Origin: Acidobacteriaceae bacterium
GTDB taxonomy: Bacteria > Acidobacteriota > Terriglobia > Terriglobales > Acidobacteriaceae
Assembly: GCA_031296325.1 (NCBI GenBank)
Contig: JARLFY010000021.1
Coordinates: 1-37,885 of the forward strand
Direction of reading: 5' to 3'
Length of the DNA: 37,885 nucleotides
Below are positions 8,087 through 17,606 of this stretch, in pieces; position 1 is the stretch's first letter, and each line of letters opens with the position of its first letter. The translations under genes were made by a program, and so were the position numbers. The notes beneath the pieces were generated by a model. The model searched no databases and had not been told where the DNA came from. It was given only the letters and a program-made list of their open reading frames with translations.

Positions 8087-10348
8087 CTAATACTTTGCCA
8101 ACTCCTCCATGGCGCGGTAGAGATCTTCGGGCTGGGGCAGGATTACGTCCTCCAGCAGCGGTTGATAGGCCACGAAGGTGTCCATCGAGGCGACGCGGCG
8201 CACGGGTGCGTCGAGCGAGTCGAATAGCTCCTCGCCGATGCGCGCGGCGATCTCTGCGCCGTAGCCCCAGCTCAGCATGTCCTCGTGGGCCACGATGACC
8301 TTGTTGGTCTTGCGCACGGAGGTCGCAATCGCATCCCAGTCGTAGGGGCTCAGGGTGCGCAGGTCGATCAGCTCGACGTCGATTCCGGTCTCGCGCTGTA
8401 GCTTTTCGGCGGCCTGTAGAGCGCGTGGAACCACCGCGCCATAGGTGACGACGGTCAGATCCTTGCCCTGACGCACGATCTTCGCCTTGCCGAAGGGGAT
8501 GGCGTACTCCGGCCCGGAATACGCGCCGCGGCCAAAGGTCTCGCGGTAGAGTCGCTTGTGTTCGAGGAAGAGTACGGGATCGTCGCAGCGGATCGCCGTG
8601 CGCAGCAGTCCCGCAGCATCCAGAGCGTTCGACGGCATCACGATGCGCACTCCCGGCGTGTGGGTGAAGATACTCTCGCCCGATTGCGAGTGGTAGATCG
8701 AGCCTCCGGTGAGGTATCCGCCGATGGGAACGCGGATGACCAGCGGGCAGCTCCAGGTGCCGTTGGAGCGCCAGCGAATGGAGGCTAACTCGTTGCGCAT
8801 CTGGTGCATAGCTGGCCAGATGTAGTCGAAGAACTGAATCTCGACCACGGGCTTCATCCCGCGCACGGCCATGCCGATGGCGCGTCCCACGATGTTGGCC
8901 TCGGCCAGCGGGGAGTTCCAGCAGCGAGCCGTTCCGAACTCCTTTTGCAGGCCGGCGGTCAACTTGAAGACTCCACCCTTGCCCTTGAGCTTGCCCGCGT
9001 GCAGAGCCTCCTGCGCGGCCTCGCGGGTGGCGTCGGCAACGTCCTCGCCGAAGACGACGATCCGCTCGTCGCGGCGCATCTCGTCCTTCAGGCATTGGTT
9101 GAGCAGGTCAGCCATGGTGCGTTCGCTGGTGTCTGCGGTGGGCTGCGGGTCGGTTGCAAAGCGCGCGTCGTTCGGCTTCAGGTCTTCGGAGTACTGATGG
9201 CGCAGAATCGCCTCTGGCTTCACGCTGGGCAGCACGGCCTGTAGTGCGCGGTCGGCTGCGCGCTGCACCTCTTCATCGACCTTCTGCTCCAGACGATTGA
9301 TTCCGGCCTCGTCGAGAATCCCCTCACGCAGCAGCCAGAGCTGCATCTTGGCCAAGGGATCGCGCGCGTTCTCTGCGGCGACCTCTTCCTCGCTGCGATA
9401 CTGTCGCTCGTCGTCGCTCAGCGAGTGGCTGTAGGGCCGCACTACATGACCGTGAACCATTGCGGGGCCTTTGCCAGCGCGGCAGTATGCGACCGCCTCG
9501 ACCATGGCGGCGTAGCAGGCGACCGGATCGGTTCCATCGACCTCGGCAATGTGGAAATCCGGGAAGTTCGCGATCAGCTGCGAGATGCTTCCCCCCGGCG
9601 TGTTTGCCTCGACCGGCGTGGAGATGGCGTACTCGTTGTCCTCAATCACATAGAGAACAGGCAACTTGCTGTTACTTGCCGTGTTCAGCGACTCCCAGAA
9701 CTCGCCCTGACTGGTCGATCCTTCGCCGATGGAGACGTAGGTCACCTCGTCGTCGTGGAAGGCGACGTCCTTGAACTCGCGATAGTCTCCGACGTGCTTC
9801 TTTGCCGCCTCGGGATGCTGGGCGAAGTAGCGCCCCGCCTCGGCGCATCCGATGGCGTGCATGCACTGGGTCGCGGTCGCCGAACTGGGGGTGACGATGT
9901 GCAGCTTGGTGCTGGACCAGTGCGAGGGCATCTGGCGGCCTCCGCTGGCCTCGTCGTCCACGGCGCCGACGGCTTGCAACAACTGCTGCTCGACCGTGTT
10001 GCCCAGCGTCAGGCACAGAGCGCGGTCGCGATAGTAGGGAACAAACCAGTCGTAACCGGGACGCATCGCCATTCCAGCGGCGATTTGCAGCGCCTCATGC
10101 CCCGCTCCAGAGATCTGAAAAAAGATCTTTTGCTGCCGCTTCAGCACGATTTCGCGGTCGTCGGTGCGGCGCGAGAGGTACATCAGCCGATAGAACTCCA
10201 CCAACTGATCGTTCGTCATGGTCGTCTTCGCTGCGGCTGCGGTCGTCCTCTTGACCGTCGTCGCGCCTGCTCCAGCGGCTGAAACCTCACCCAAAACCGA
10301 CTCTGCGGACTTTCGTCCCTCACCGCTCGAACCATTCCGACGCGCCAT
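8087..10348 (-). CDS. Fused alpha-beta 2-oxoacid dehydrogenase E1 (branched-chain/pyruvate type)
   Basis: This thiamine-diphosphate enzyme decarboxylates a 2-oxoacid and passes the acyl group to a lipoyl E2. The alpha half carries the ThDP motif from [19 protein letters not shown] (about residue 208) to [12 protein letters not shown], which resembles branched-chain E1-alpha (GEG and YAISTP). The phosphorylation-loop-like region [16 protein letters not shown] is present. From about residue 400 the beta half follows ([57 protein letters not shown]). Both halves are in one 753-residue chain, where most bacteria use two genes. The ATG at 10348 has GGGAGG six bases upstream and is preferred to the one at 10372. 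A 40-residue Ala/Ser/Thr-rich N-terminal tail precedes the catalytic part. No E2 or E3 gene is adjacent. Confidence 0.92.
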   Translation of the reverse strand: MARRNGSSGEGRKSAESVLGEVSAAGAGATTVKRTTAAAAKTTMTNDQLVEFYRLMYLSRRTDDREIVLKRQQKIFFQISGAGHEALQIAAGMAMRPGYDWFVPYYRDRALCLTLGNTVEQQLLQAVGAVDDEASGGRQMPSHWSSTKLHIVTPSSATATQCMHAIGCAEAGRYFAQHPEAAKKHVGDYREFKDVAFHDDEVTYVSIGEGSTSQGEFWESLNTASNSKLPVLYVIEDNEYAISTPVEANTPGGSISQLIANFPDFHIAEVDGTDPVACYAAMVEAVAYCRAGKGPAMVHGHVVRPYSHSLSDDERQYRSEEEVAAENARDPLAKMQLWLLREGILDEAGINRLEQKVDEEVQRAADRALQAVLPSVKPEAILRHQYSEDLKPNDARFATDPQPTADTSERTMADLLNQCLKDEMRRDERIVVFGEDVADATREAAQEALHAGKLKGKGGVFKLTAGLQKEFGTARCWNSPLAEANIVGRAIGMAVRGMKPVVEIQFFDYIWPAMHQMRNELASIRWRSNGTWSCPLVIRVPIGGYLTGGSIYHSQSGESIFTHTPGVRIVMPSNALDAAGLLRTAIRCDDPVLFLEHKRLYRETFGRGAYSGPEYAIPFGKAKIVRQGKDLTVVTYGAVVPRALQAAEKLQRETGIDVELIDLRTLSPYDWDAIATSVRKTNKVIVAHEDMLSWGYGAEIAARIGEELFDSLDAPVRRVASMDTFVAYQPLLEDVILPQPEDLYRAMEELAKY

Positions 10349-10494
10349 GCAAACCCTCCCAAAACTCTTCATGCCACCGTCAAGATTTTACGCCCTTTCA
10401 AAGCTTGAGGAGTTGGCTGGATTCTCAGGGAACCTGTTTACAAACCTGACAGTTCTCTCCATTCCGCGATGCATCGCCAAACGAAAGCCGTGTC

Positions 10495-10560
10495 CCGGGG
10501 GGCTAAAGCCCCTTGTCAACGCTCTGATTCTGGTGTCCGGGCTAAAGCTCGGACCTATCT
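10495..10560. repeat. Paired hairpin repeat with TAAA loops, family C
   Basis: There are two hairpins in tandem, GGGGC-TAAA-GCCCC (10499-10512) and a GTCCGGGC-TAAA-GCTCGGAC type stem (10535-10554). The loop is the same while the stems differ in sequence. They lie between the divergently diverged leader of the E1 gene and the 3' end of the deaminase gene, in 10349-10610, where no gene is seen. Confidence 0.6.
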
Positions 10561-10610
10561 CAGAGGCAAAAACAGCGGCTTAGTACTACTGACTTTTGTA
10601 TTTAGCAGGT

Positions 10611-11654
10611 TTAGATGCCGTACTGCTCGATCTGGGCGAGCAGGTTCAGCTTGCGCGTGGGGGGCAGGAAGCTGGCCTCGACTGCGTTGGCGGCCAGTTC
10701 ACGCAACTCGTCCAGGGTGAAGTCGAAGCGGTCGTAGGCGAGTTGGTACTCCTCCAGCAGATTGCTGCCGAACATCGGCGGATCGTCGGAGTTCAGCGTG
10801 ACCATCAGGCCGGCGTCGAGGTAGCGGCGCAACGGATGGTCGTCGAAGCTGGGGCAGCTCCCGGTGCGGATGTTCGAGGTGACGTTGATCTCGATTGGGG
10901 TCTGCCGCTCGGCGAGCAGTTCGACCAGTTGCGGGTCGTGCTGCGCGGCCAGACCGTGGCCGATGCGCTCTGCTCCGATGTTGAGCGCGGCCCAGATGCT
11001 GGCCGGACCGTCGATGGGGCCGCCCGTCTCTCCGGCGTGTGCGGTCAGGCGCAGGCCAGCCTCGCGTGCCTCGGCGTATAGCTCGCGGAAGAGGGTTGCG
11101 GGGCCGCGCGCCTCGTCTCCGCCGATGCCGATGCCGACGATGGAAGGGAACTGCGGGCGCAGCTCGGCGGCCTTGCGAAAGACGCGCGCGGCATCCACGA
11201 CGCCGAAGTGGCGGACGGCGTCGATAAGCCAGTAGATGGTGGTGCCGAACTCCCGCTCGCCGCGCAGCCGTCCGCGCTCGATGGCGGCGACGTATGGCTC
11301 GACCTCGGTCTTCTTCCAGTAATAGATGATGCCGAAGGAGATGTAGACCTCGGCGTGGACGACGCCCTGCAAGGCCAGGGTGCGGATCATGTTGTAGGTG
11401 ATCAGCTCGTAGTCGTCCGGGCCAGCTAGGCGCGCGCTGACGGTCTTGAAGCAGTCGAGAAAGCCGAGGAAGTCCTTGTAGGTATAGAGGCCGCGCGCCT
11501 CGTCCAGAGTGAGCGGAGTGGCGTCGTTGCGCTGGCTCAGAGCGACCAGCGTCTCAGGCTCGATGGTGCCTTCCAGATGCAGGTGCAACTCGACCTTGGG
11601 CAGGAGGCGGAGCCAGGCGGGGACGTCGATCTCGGAGTTTTTCTTACCCTTCAT
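10611..11654 (-). CDS. Adenosine deaminase-family amidohydrolase
   Basis: This is a zinc-dependent TIM-barrel deaminase of adenosine or a related adenine compound. The metal and catalytic residues are all visible: H24 and H26 in KVELHLHLEG, H206 and E209 in TAHAGETGG, H233 in ERIGHGL, and D290-D291 in TLNSDDPPMF. The 347-residue length is normal for Add. Related members act on adenine or on 6-aminodeoxyfutalosine in menaquinone synthesis, and the sequence alone does not separate these. There is no good Shine-Dalgarno before the ATG at 11654. The gene lies alone between two repeat-bearing gaps. Confidence 0.9.
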   Translation of the reverse strand: MKGKKNSEIDVPAWLRLLPKVELHLHLEGTIEPETLVALSQRNDATPLTLDEARGLYTYKDFLGFLDCFKTVSARLAGPDDYELITYNMIRTLALQGVVHAEVYISFGIIYYWKKTEVEPYVAAIERGRLRGEREFGTTIYWLIDAVRHFGVVDAARVFRKAAELRPQFPSIVGIGIGGDEARGPATLFRELYAEAREAGLRLTAHAGETGGPIDGPASIWAALNIGAERIGHGLAAQHDPQLVELLAERQTPIEINVTSNIRTGSCPSFDDHPLRRYLDAGLMVTLNSDDPPMFGSNLLEEYQLAYDRFDFTLDELRELAANAVEASFLPPTRKLNLLAQIEQYGI

Positions 11655-11749
11655 ATTCTTAGGCTAGTCGATCTGGGACGATTCGTCGCGTTGTTTTGGG
11701 TTGTGTGCAGGATTGACGGCTTGGCCGCCCGTGAGTGGATGAAAGTCTT

Positions 11750-11795
11750 AACACGGATGACGCGGATAGATGCACGGATCAAGGCGGATAAGGCT
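11750..11795 (+). repeat. CACGGAT-type dispersed repeat, family D
   Basis: The run has repeated GGAT boxes: ACACGGATGACGCGGATAGA, then GCACGGATCAAGGCGGATAA. I recall this style of repeat from many genomes as intergenic. It ends at the OsmC stop codon on the opposite strand. Confidence 0.45.
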
Positions 11796-12189
11796 AGGGG
11801 GTGGTCATCTCGATTCTGATCTCGGGCGGGGAGAGCAGCGTGTTGTGGATGAGGCAGTGATGCACCGAACGCATGAGGCCTTCGGTCTGGTCTGCGGTGA
11901 GCGCGACCGGGCAGGAGACATGAATGCGGAAGTTGCCAACGCGCGCGGGCTGTAGCAGCTTGTCGGCGGTGACAGAGACCTCAACTCCGCTCTCGGCGAG
12001 CTTGCGCGACTTCAGATACTGTACGGCGTAGAAGGCCGCGCAGGAACCCAGAGACGCAAGCAGCAGTTCGGGCGGAGTCATGCCGGAGTCCGTGCCGCCA
12101 TTCTCGGCGGGCTGGTCGCAGACGATGGTGTGCGACCGCGATTGGATGGAAAATTTTACCTGATCGAGATGCTTGATTGTGACTTCCAT
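11794..12189 (-). CDS. OsmC/Ohr-family peroxiredoxin-like protein
   Basis: This is a cytoplasmic thiol peroxidase-like protein of the OsmC superfamily, known to reduce organic hydroperoxides or, in some members, to handle reactive sulfur. The two conserved cysteines are C50 in LLASLGSCAAFYA and C112 in VHHCLIHNTL. The MTPPELLLASLG helix is typical, and the 131-residue length fits the YhfA-like branch. It begins 46 bases after the sigma-ZAS gene on the same strand and is probably co-transcribed with it. That suggests its expression follows the stress sensed by that regulator. Confidence 0.9.
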   Translation of the reverse strand: MEVTIKHLDQVKFSIQSRSHTIVCDQPAENGGTDSGMTPPELLLASLGSCAAFYAVQYLKSRKLAESGVEVSVTADKLLQPARVGNFRIHVSCPVALTADQTEGLMRSVHHCLIHNTLLSPPEIRIEMTTP

Positions 12190-12235
12190 GAGAACTCGCT
12201 TTCTATTGATACAAAGACATGGGGACGGCAGTTCG

Positions 12236-13159
12236 TTACAGCGTGGCGGAAAATTTTTCTGCGTCCGGAATTCCGATCAGGCGCAGGTACTCCTGCGTGA
12301 GGATGGAACGCAGACGGGGTGCGACAGCGGGATTGCAGGGAACCTCCAACGCGCGGCAACGGTCGATGGCTCCGCGCAGATCGCGGAGAAAGGCGACGCA
12401 GGCGGGACAGGCTTCGATGTGTGTGCGCATCTCTTCGCAGGTGTGCGGCTCGATGCGTCCGTCTAAATACTCGGAGAGGCCGGCAAACAGTTCGCGGCAC
12501 TCGGCGGGGCGCTGGCTGTCTTTGCTTCGACTGCCGGGGGTTTTTCTCTGCGCGGGTCGATTGCGAGATGGCTGCGCGGATGCATCGTTCAGCGTCTTGC
12601 TCATCTCCTTGCGCACGGCGAGGCGCGCACGATGCAGGCGAACGCGGACGGTTCCGGTTTGCAGTCCGAGGATCTGCGCGACCTGCTCGGTGGTTAGCTC
12701 CTCCATGTCGTGCAACACCAGAACGATGCGCAGAGGCGCAGGAATGCGCAAGACCGCCTGATGCAGCAGGGCGTTCTGTTCTGCATGGAGCAGATCTCCT
12801 TCGGGGCCTGCGGCGGCATCCTGTAGCAAGCGCCCAAGCTCTGCCTCGTCGGGCATCAACTCGTCGAGCGAGAGGATGCGACTGGGCGCAGACGCTGTCT
12901 TGCGACGCATCCGCCAGCAACGATTGCGCGTGACGGTGTAGAGCCAGACGGCGAGAGCCTGCGGATCCTGAATCTTTGTCAGATGATTCAGCGAACGATA
13001 GAGCACCTCCTGCATGGTGTCTTCGGCATCTTCGGGATGCCCGCAGACCTTCATGCTGAAGGAGTAGACGGTACGCTGCAAGAGGCCCAGCGCCTCTTCG
13101 ACGGCTTCGGGAGTATTGCGGCGCAGCAGGTCGGAGGCTTGAATCAGTTCAGGACGCAT
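12236..13159 (-). CDS. ECF-type sigma factor fused to a zinc anti-sigma (ZAS) domain
   Basis: This 307-residue protein joins two functions usually split between neighbouring genes. Sigma region 2 is at about residues 25-88 (HPEDAEDTMQEVLYRSL, WLYTVTRNRCWRMRRK). Region 4 is at about 132-186 (TEQVAQILGLQTGTVRVRLH). A basic Ser/Gln/Arg linker (190-220) follows. Then comes a zf-HC2/ZAS fold: C221, and H247-x3-C251-x2-C254 in THIEACPACVAFL. ZAS domains bind zinc and release sigma when their thiols are oxidised. The linked domain could let one polypeptide sense thiol stress. Upstream on the minus strand a TATACT/TAATAT -10-like box lies near 13184. The gene sits between the RND operon and osmC. Confidence 0.9.
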   Translation of the reverse strand: MRPELIQASDLLRRNTPEAVEEALGLLQRTVYSFSMKVCGHPEDAEDTMQEVLYRSLNHLTKIQDPQALAVWLYTVTRNRCWRMRRKTASAPSRILSLDELMPDEAELGRLLQDAAAGPEGDLLHAEQNALLHQAVLRIPAPLRIVLVLHDMEELTTEQVAQILGLQTGTVRVRLHRARLAVRKEMSKTLNDASAQPSRNRPAQRKTPGSRSKDSQRPAECRELFAGLSEYLDGRIEPHTCEEMRTHIEACPACVAFLRDLRGAIDRCRALEVPCNPAVAPRLRSILTQEYLRLIGIPDAEKFSATL

Positions 13160-13248
13160 CGATGAAATCTCACAATCAAGGCCAGTATATTATCTCGCCC
13201 TGCGTGAAGTTGCTGTCCATTCTGAATTTGAACAAATAAGCGCAAGAG

Positions 13249-13545
13249 CTACAGCATCGCTTCTTGCTGGATGCGTGGTGGATCGGTGTCAATCGCATGC
13301 TGTTCGGCTTCGATCATGCGGAGACAGACAGGGCAGATTTTTCTGAGCCACTGGCGCGATTCGGAAACTTCCGGCTCGGCGTCTATCGCGATCCATGCGC
13401 GCAGCAAGACCATAGCAAGATCCAATTCAGAGCCGGTACGGTGCGCCTCCAGACGAAACATCTGGCGGTAGACCTCATCCATAATTCGCGCGTCATGATT
13501 TTGGCGTATGGCGCTCGACTGGGATGCAGCATTTCGCGCAGTCAT
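13249..13545 (-). CDS. Small CxxC protein, function unknown
   Basis: This is a 98-residue protein I do not recognise. Its ATG at 13545 overlaps the stop of the methyltransferase gene as ATGA, which argues that it is a real, coupled gene. The N-terminal 60 residues look helical (EVYRQMFRLEAHRTGSELDL). A single C71-P-V-C74 pair in WLRKICPVCLRMIEAEQH could bind a metal or act as a redox pair. No signal peptide or membrane segment is visible. It closes the coupled RND operon. A zinc-ribbon-like or thiol-carrier role is only a guess. Confidence 0.7.
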   Translation of the reverse strand: MTARNAASQSSAIRQNHDARIMDEVYRQMFRLEAHRTGSELDLAMVLLRAWIAIDAEPEVSESRQWLRKICPVCLRMIEAEQHAIDTDPPRIQQEAML

Positions 13546-14126
13546 CGCATCCTCTCTGCTTGAACCAGCCAGGAATATAGGCCGACGCTTATAGTTTCCA
13601 CGCTCTGAAATCCTGCGGAGTACAGTGACTCGGCGGCATGAGATGAATGCCGACGGTGTCCCAGAGGCGGGCCTGCTACAGGTTCAACATCCGTTCGCCA
13701 ATCGAGCAGGGCGACATGTCCTCCCGGCTTGAGAACGCGGGCGGATTCTTTTAGCACGGCGGCGTGATCGTCGAACTCATGCCAGACATTTGCAAGGAAA
13801 AAAAGATCGCAACTGGAGGCTGGAAGACCTGTGCTGTCAGCCTCTGCGTGGATCAGTTCTACATTGAAGAGTGTGGTCTCCTTCAGCTTTTGTTGTAGCA
13901 GCGCAAGCATCTCCTGCTGTGCATCCACTGCATAGACCTTGCCGCTCGGGCCAACCGCGTGCGCCAATGGCAACGAAAAGTATCCCGTTCCCGCTCCCAC
14001 ATCGGCGATGATTTCGCCGCTATGGACGCATATGGCTTTGAGCACATCTACGGGAGAAAGCCAGACTATGCGCGCGGGATCGTCGAGCCGCTGTGCGCCC
14101 GCAGCGTTGAATCGTCTTTCGTTCAT
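13542..14126 (-). CDS. Class I SAM-dependent methyltransferase
   Basis: This is a Rossmann-fold methyltransferase of about 194 residues, UbiE/type-11 like. Motif I is IADVGAGTGYFSLPLA (glycines at about residues 44-48). The acidic residue of motif II is in KVYAVDAQQEML. SSCDLFFLANVWHEFDD and ARVLKPGGHVALLDW give motifs IV and V-VI. The acceptor is unknown. Of the cysteines typical of arsenite methyltransferases only two scattered residues exist, so ArsM is unlikely. The ATG at 14126 starts seven bases after the DUF2892 stop and is preferred to the one at 14189, which would overlap that gene. It lies inside the coupled efflux operon, so it may modify the exported or sulfur-bearing compound. 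Confidence 0.85.
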   Translation of the reverse strand: MNERRFNAAGAQRLDDPARIVWLSPVDVLKAICVHSGEIIADVGAGTGYFSLPLAHAVGPSGKVYAVDAQQEMLALLQQKLKETTLFNVELIHAEADSTGLPASSCDLFFLANVWHEFDDHAAVLKESARVLKPGGHVALLDWRTDVEPVAGPPLGHRRHSSHAAESLYSAGFQSVETISVGLYSWLVQAERMR

Positions 14127-14133
14127 GAAGTAC

Positions 14134-14373
14134 TCACTTTCCCGAGCAACAGCTAGATTTATCTGTTTTATCTGAACAGCAGCCAGCATCTTTCATACCG
14201 AAGGCGCGAAAAATTGACATCGCAGGGCACCAGTTGGTGAAGGCCGATTGCAGCAGGCTGAGTCCGACAAAGGCCGTCAGCCAGAGCCAGTGGTGCGAAT
14301 AAAAGTGAGACAGAGCAAGCGATAGCAAGATCATGATGCCTGCCATCAGGCGTACGGCGCGTTCGACGGTCAT
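14134..14373 (-). CDS. DUF2892 (YgaP-like) membrane protein with a Cys-Cys tail
   Basis: This is a 79-residue inner-membrane protein. It has the family pattern: a short amphipathic start ([12 protein letters not shown]), two hydrophobic segments (about 10-21 and 29-45), and the NWCP motif with C49. The C-terminal 15 residues add two vicinal cysteine pairs, C65-C66 and C75-C76, separated by charged residues. In E. coli YgaP this domain is fused to a rhodanese and handles sulfane sulfur; here no rhodanese is seen. AGGAG lies seven bases before the ATG, and that ATG overlaps the RND pump stop as ATGA. The tail suggests thiol chemistry or binding of soft metal ions, which is inference. Confidence 0.85.
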   Translation of the reverse strand: MTVERAVRLMAGIMILLSLALSHFYSHHWLWLTAFVGLSLLQSAFTNWCPAMSIFRAFGMKDAGCCSDKTDKSSCCSGK

Positions 14374-17300
14374 AGAGTTTCTCCTTGTTCGGAATTGAGT
14401 TGCGATGCGGTATTCGATTGTTGGCGTGCATGAACCGTGTAGTAGAGAACAGGGACGGCGAGGCGCGAGAGAAAGGTTGAGGCAACCTCTCCCGCGATCA
14501 ACGACAAGGCGAGACCCTGAAAAATGGGGTCGGAGAGAATGACGCTTGCGCCGACCACGACCGCAGCGGCGGTGAGCAGCATGGGGCGAAAGCGCACGGC
14601 TCCAGCGTCGATGACGGCCTCGTCGAGCGGCATTCCCTGACGCCGGCGCAGTTCGATGAAGTCGACCAGAATAATGGAGTTGCGAACGATGATTCCGGCT
14701 CCCGCGATAAAGCCGATCATCGAAGTCGCGGTGAAGAATGCTCCGAGAATTGCGTGTGCGGGAAGAATTCCGACCAGCGTCAGCGGAATTGGAGCCATGA
14801 TGACAAGCGGCACAAGGAAGGATCGAAACCAACCGACCACCAGCACATAGATCAACACCAGCACAGCGGCGAAGGCGAGGCCGAGATCGCGGAAGACCTC
14901 GATGGTGATGTGCCACTCGCCGTCCCACTTCATCGAGTAGTGATCGGTCGAATCCGGCTGCACCGAGTTGTAGCGCGTCAGCTTGTAGCCGTCGGGAAGG
15001 GTGAGGCGATCGAGAGCCTTGTTCATCTTCAGAATGGCGTAGACAGGACTCTCTTCGGCTCCGGCCAGATCTCCCGTGACGTAGACCACGCGGCGCAGAT
15101 TCTTGTGATAGATGCTGGGCTCGAGGGTGGTGTGTTCGACAATGAGCAGCTCTCGCAGCGAGACCGTCGCGCCATCGGTTCCGGGAAGTCGAATCGCATC
15201 GAGCGCCTGCTCCGAGGAGCGATCCGCGCGATTCAGTTGGACGGTTGCAGGCACGGGCTCGCGTGAGCTTTGATCGTGAATCAGCCCGACGGACTCGCCC
15301 GACAGAGCGAGCGAGAGTGCGTGTGCAACGTCGGCGACGGCGATGCCGTGCTGTGCGGCCTTGACCTCGTCGACGCGCATCACCAACTGCGGCTGCGGGT
15401 CTTCAACGTACCAATCGGTGTCGACAACGCCTGCCGTGTTTTGAAAGATGGACTTGATCTGCTGCGCGATCTGGGTCTGACCGGCGAGATCGGGGCCGTA
15501 GACCTCGGCGACCAGCGTCTGAATCACGGGCGGGCCGGGAGGAACTTCGCTGACCTGTATGCGCGCTCCGTACTGATTGCCGATGGCATCCATCAGCGGG
15601 CGCAGCCGCTTTGCGATGGCGTGGCTCTGCACACTGCGCTGGTCTGCGGGCAACAGGTTCACCTGAATGTCGGCCTGATTCGGTTGCCTCCGCATGTAGT
15701 AGTGACGCACTAATCCGTTGAAGTTGTACGGGCCTGAGGTTCCGGCGTAGGTCTGATAGTTCAAGACCTCAGGCTGCCGCGCAAGCTCGTTGCCCAACGC
15801 CTGTGCGACGCGCGCCGTCTCTTCGAGCGGCGTTCCGTCGGGCATGTTGACGATGACCTGCAACTCGCTCTTGTTGTCGAAGGGCAGCATCTTTACATGC
15901 ACCAGCCCCAGCGGCACAAGAGCGATTGAGAGCAGAAGCAAGGCAATCACTCCGGCAAAGAACAGTCCGCGAGTGCGCTTCGAGTGAATCAGAGGAGACA
16001 TGATGCGGCGATAGAGTTGCGTCGTCCAGCTATCTTTTTCCTGCTGCGGCTCACTCTTGCCGACGATGTGTTTTCCCAGCAGGCGTAGCGCCGCCCAGGG
16101 TGAGACGACGAACGCGACGAGCAGCGAAAAGAGCATGGCCGCTGAAGCTCCCACTGGAATCGGGCGCATGTACGGACCCATCAGTCCGCGCACAAAAGCC
16201 ATCGGCAAGATTGCAGCAATCACCGCGAAGGTTGCGAGGATGGTGGGATTGCCGACCTCCGCAATGGCCTCGACCGCGACCTCGCTGATTGGGCGATCAT
16301 GACTCTCCGGCAGACGGAAGTGACGCACCATATTCTCGACGACGACGATGGCGTCATCGACCAGAATGCCGATGCTGAAGATCAACGCAAAGAGCGTAAC
16401 GCGATTGACCGTGTAGCCGAGGAAATAGAAGACCGAGAGCGTGAGTGCAAGCGTAACCGGAATGGCCAGCAATACAACGCCGGACTCGCGCCAGCCAAGA
16501 AAAATTGCGATGAGAAGTGTGACGGAGAGCGTGGCCAGCAGCAGGTGTTCCAGCAACTCGTCGGACTTCGCCTTTGCGGTTGCGCCGTAGTTGCGCGTGG
16601 TGGAGACGGTTACATCGCTGGGGATAGTGACGCCCTGCATCTGATGCACGCGCTGCAACACTGCGTTGGCGATGTCGGTGGCGTTGGTACCTTTACGCTT
16701 GGCTACGGTAAGCGTGACGGCGGGATACTGATGCGGCGTCGATGAACTCGCCTTGGTGGTGCCGTATTCGACATAGCTTGTCGGATCGGCTGGGCCATCG
16801 ACGATGCTGTCGGCCACATCGCGCAGGTAGACTGGATGACCGCGAACTACGCCGACGACAACGGCCTCAAGATCGGCGCGGCTGGTGAAGAGATCTCCCG
16901 CATCGACGCGCACCTCCTGATTGTTCTCGGCGAATTGTCCTGCCTGCACCGATGCATTTGCAGCTTGCAGGTGCGCGACGATATTCACCGGCGACAAGCC
17001 GTATGCGTTGAGCTTCTCGGTGCTAAGAAGGACGCGCATGGAACGCGGCTGTCCGCCGATAATCGTCGTCTCCGATACGTCGGAGACTTGCTGGATGTTG
17101 TGTTGCATCTCGGCAGCGAGAGTGCGCAGTTGATAGCCGTCGTAGTGATCGCCCCACAGCGTCAGCGAGAGAATCGGAACATCGTCGATGGAGCGAGCCT
17201 TGATGAGCGGCTGCGATACGCCCTGCGGCATGCGGTCGAAGTTCGAGTAGAGCTTGCTGTAGACCTTGATGAGTGCGTCTTCCTGCGGCGTTCCGACGAG

Positions 17301-17606
17301 GAAGCGCACAATCACCAGGCTCTGTCCGGGACTCGACGTGGAGTAGACATACTCGACGCCGGAGATCTGATGCACCAGATTTTCGATGGGGAGCGTCACG
17401 CGCTGCTCTACTTCCGCAGGCGATGCGCCGGGCATCGCGGTGGCGATGTCCAGCATGGGAACCAGAATCTGCGGCTCCTCTTCGCGTGGAATCACGGCGA
17501 TGGCAAAGGCTCCGATGGCCAGCGACGCGGCGATGAACAGCGGCGTTAGTTTGGAGTTGAGAAAGGCGTGCGCCAGCCGACCGGCGATTCCATGCTCCTG
17601 CTTCAT
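14370..17606 (-). CDS. RND efflux pump permease (AcrB/MexF superfamily)
   Basis: This is the inner-membrane proton-driven exporter of a tripartite system, 1078 residues, the usual RND length. It has the N-terminal helix, a large periplasmic domain (about 40-345), then the TM2-TM6 block with the proton-relay pair D417-D418 in [17 protein letters not shown] second half repeats the layout. TM4 has DD, as in HAE-type drug pumps. The metal-relay motif of CusA-type pumps is not apparent. It overlaps the adaptor gene upstream and the DUF2892 gene downstream, each by ATGA. The substrate is unknown. Its partners (TauE, DUF2892, a methyltransferase) hint at small sulfur or thiol-reactive compounds rather than classic drugs. 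Confidence 0.93.
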   Translation of the reverse strand: MKQEHGIAGRLAHAFLNSKLTPLFIAASLAIGAFAIAVIPREEEPQILVPMLDIATAMPGASPAEVEQRVTLPIENLVHQISGVEYVYSTSSPGQSLVIVRFLVGTPQEDALIKVYSKLYSNFDRMPQGVSQPLIKARSIDDVPILSLTLWGDHYDGYQLRTLAAEMQHNIQQVSDVSETTIIGGQPRSMRVLLSTEKLNAYGLSPVNIVAHLQAANASVQAGQFAENNQEVRVDAGDLFTSRADLEAVVVGVVRGHPVYLRDVADSIVDGPADPTSYVEYGTTKASSSTPHQYPAVTLTVAKRKGTNATDIANAVLQRVHQMQGVTIPSDVTVSTTRNYGATAKAKSDELLEHLLLATLSVTLLIAIFLGWRESGVVLLAIPVTLALTLSVFYFLGYTVNRVTLFALIFSIGILVDDAIVVVENMVRHFRLPESHDRPISEVAVEAIAEVGNPTILATFAVIAAILPMAFVRGLMGPYMRPIPVGASAAMLFSLLVAFVVSPWAALRLLGKHIVGKSEPQQEKDSWTTQLYRRIMSPLIHSKRTRGLFFAGVIALLLLSIALVPLGLVHVKMLPFDNKSELQVIVNMPDGTPLEETARVAQALGNELARQPEVLNYQTYAGTSGPYNFNGLVRHYYMRRQPNQADIQVNLLPADQRSVQSHAIAKRLRPLMDAIGNQYGARIQVSEVPPGPPVIQTLVAEVYGPDLAGQTQIAQQIKSIFQNTAGVVDTDWYVEDPQPQLVMRVDEVKAAQHGIAVADVAHALSLALSGESVGLIHDQSSREPVPATVQLNRADRSSEQALDAIRLPGTDGATVSLRELLIVEHTTLEPSIYHKNLRRVVYVTGDLAGAEESPVYAILKMNKALDRLTLPDGYKLTRYNSVQPDSTDHYSMKWDGEWHITIEVFRDLGLAFAAVLVLIYVLVVGWFRSFLVPLVIMAPIPLTLVGILPAHAILGAFFTATSMIGFIAGAGIIVRNSIILVDFIELRRRQGMPLDEAVIDAGAVRFRPMLLTAAAVVVGASVILSDPIFQGLALSLIAGEVASTFLSRLAVPVLYYTVHARQQSNTASQLNSEQGETL

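Noticed and set aside
7995..9095. Long minus-strand frame inside the E1 gene
   Set aside because: It is out of frame with the conserved E1-beta motifs and Arg/His-rich; it is a shadow in GC-rich DNA.
10611..11654. Assignment as adenosine deaminase proper
   Set aside because: The catalytic residues fit equally adenine or aminodeoxyfutalosine deaminases, so only the family is given.
13542..14126. Arsenite methyltransferase ArsM
   Set aside because: The conserved ArsM cysteines are missing, and the protein is short; only a general SAM methyltransferase call is justified.
14370..17606. CusA-type heavy-metal RND pump
   Set aside because: I could not find the methionine metal-relay residues; the TM4 aspartate pair fits drug-type pumps as well, so a metal substrate is not claimed.
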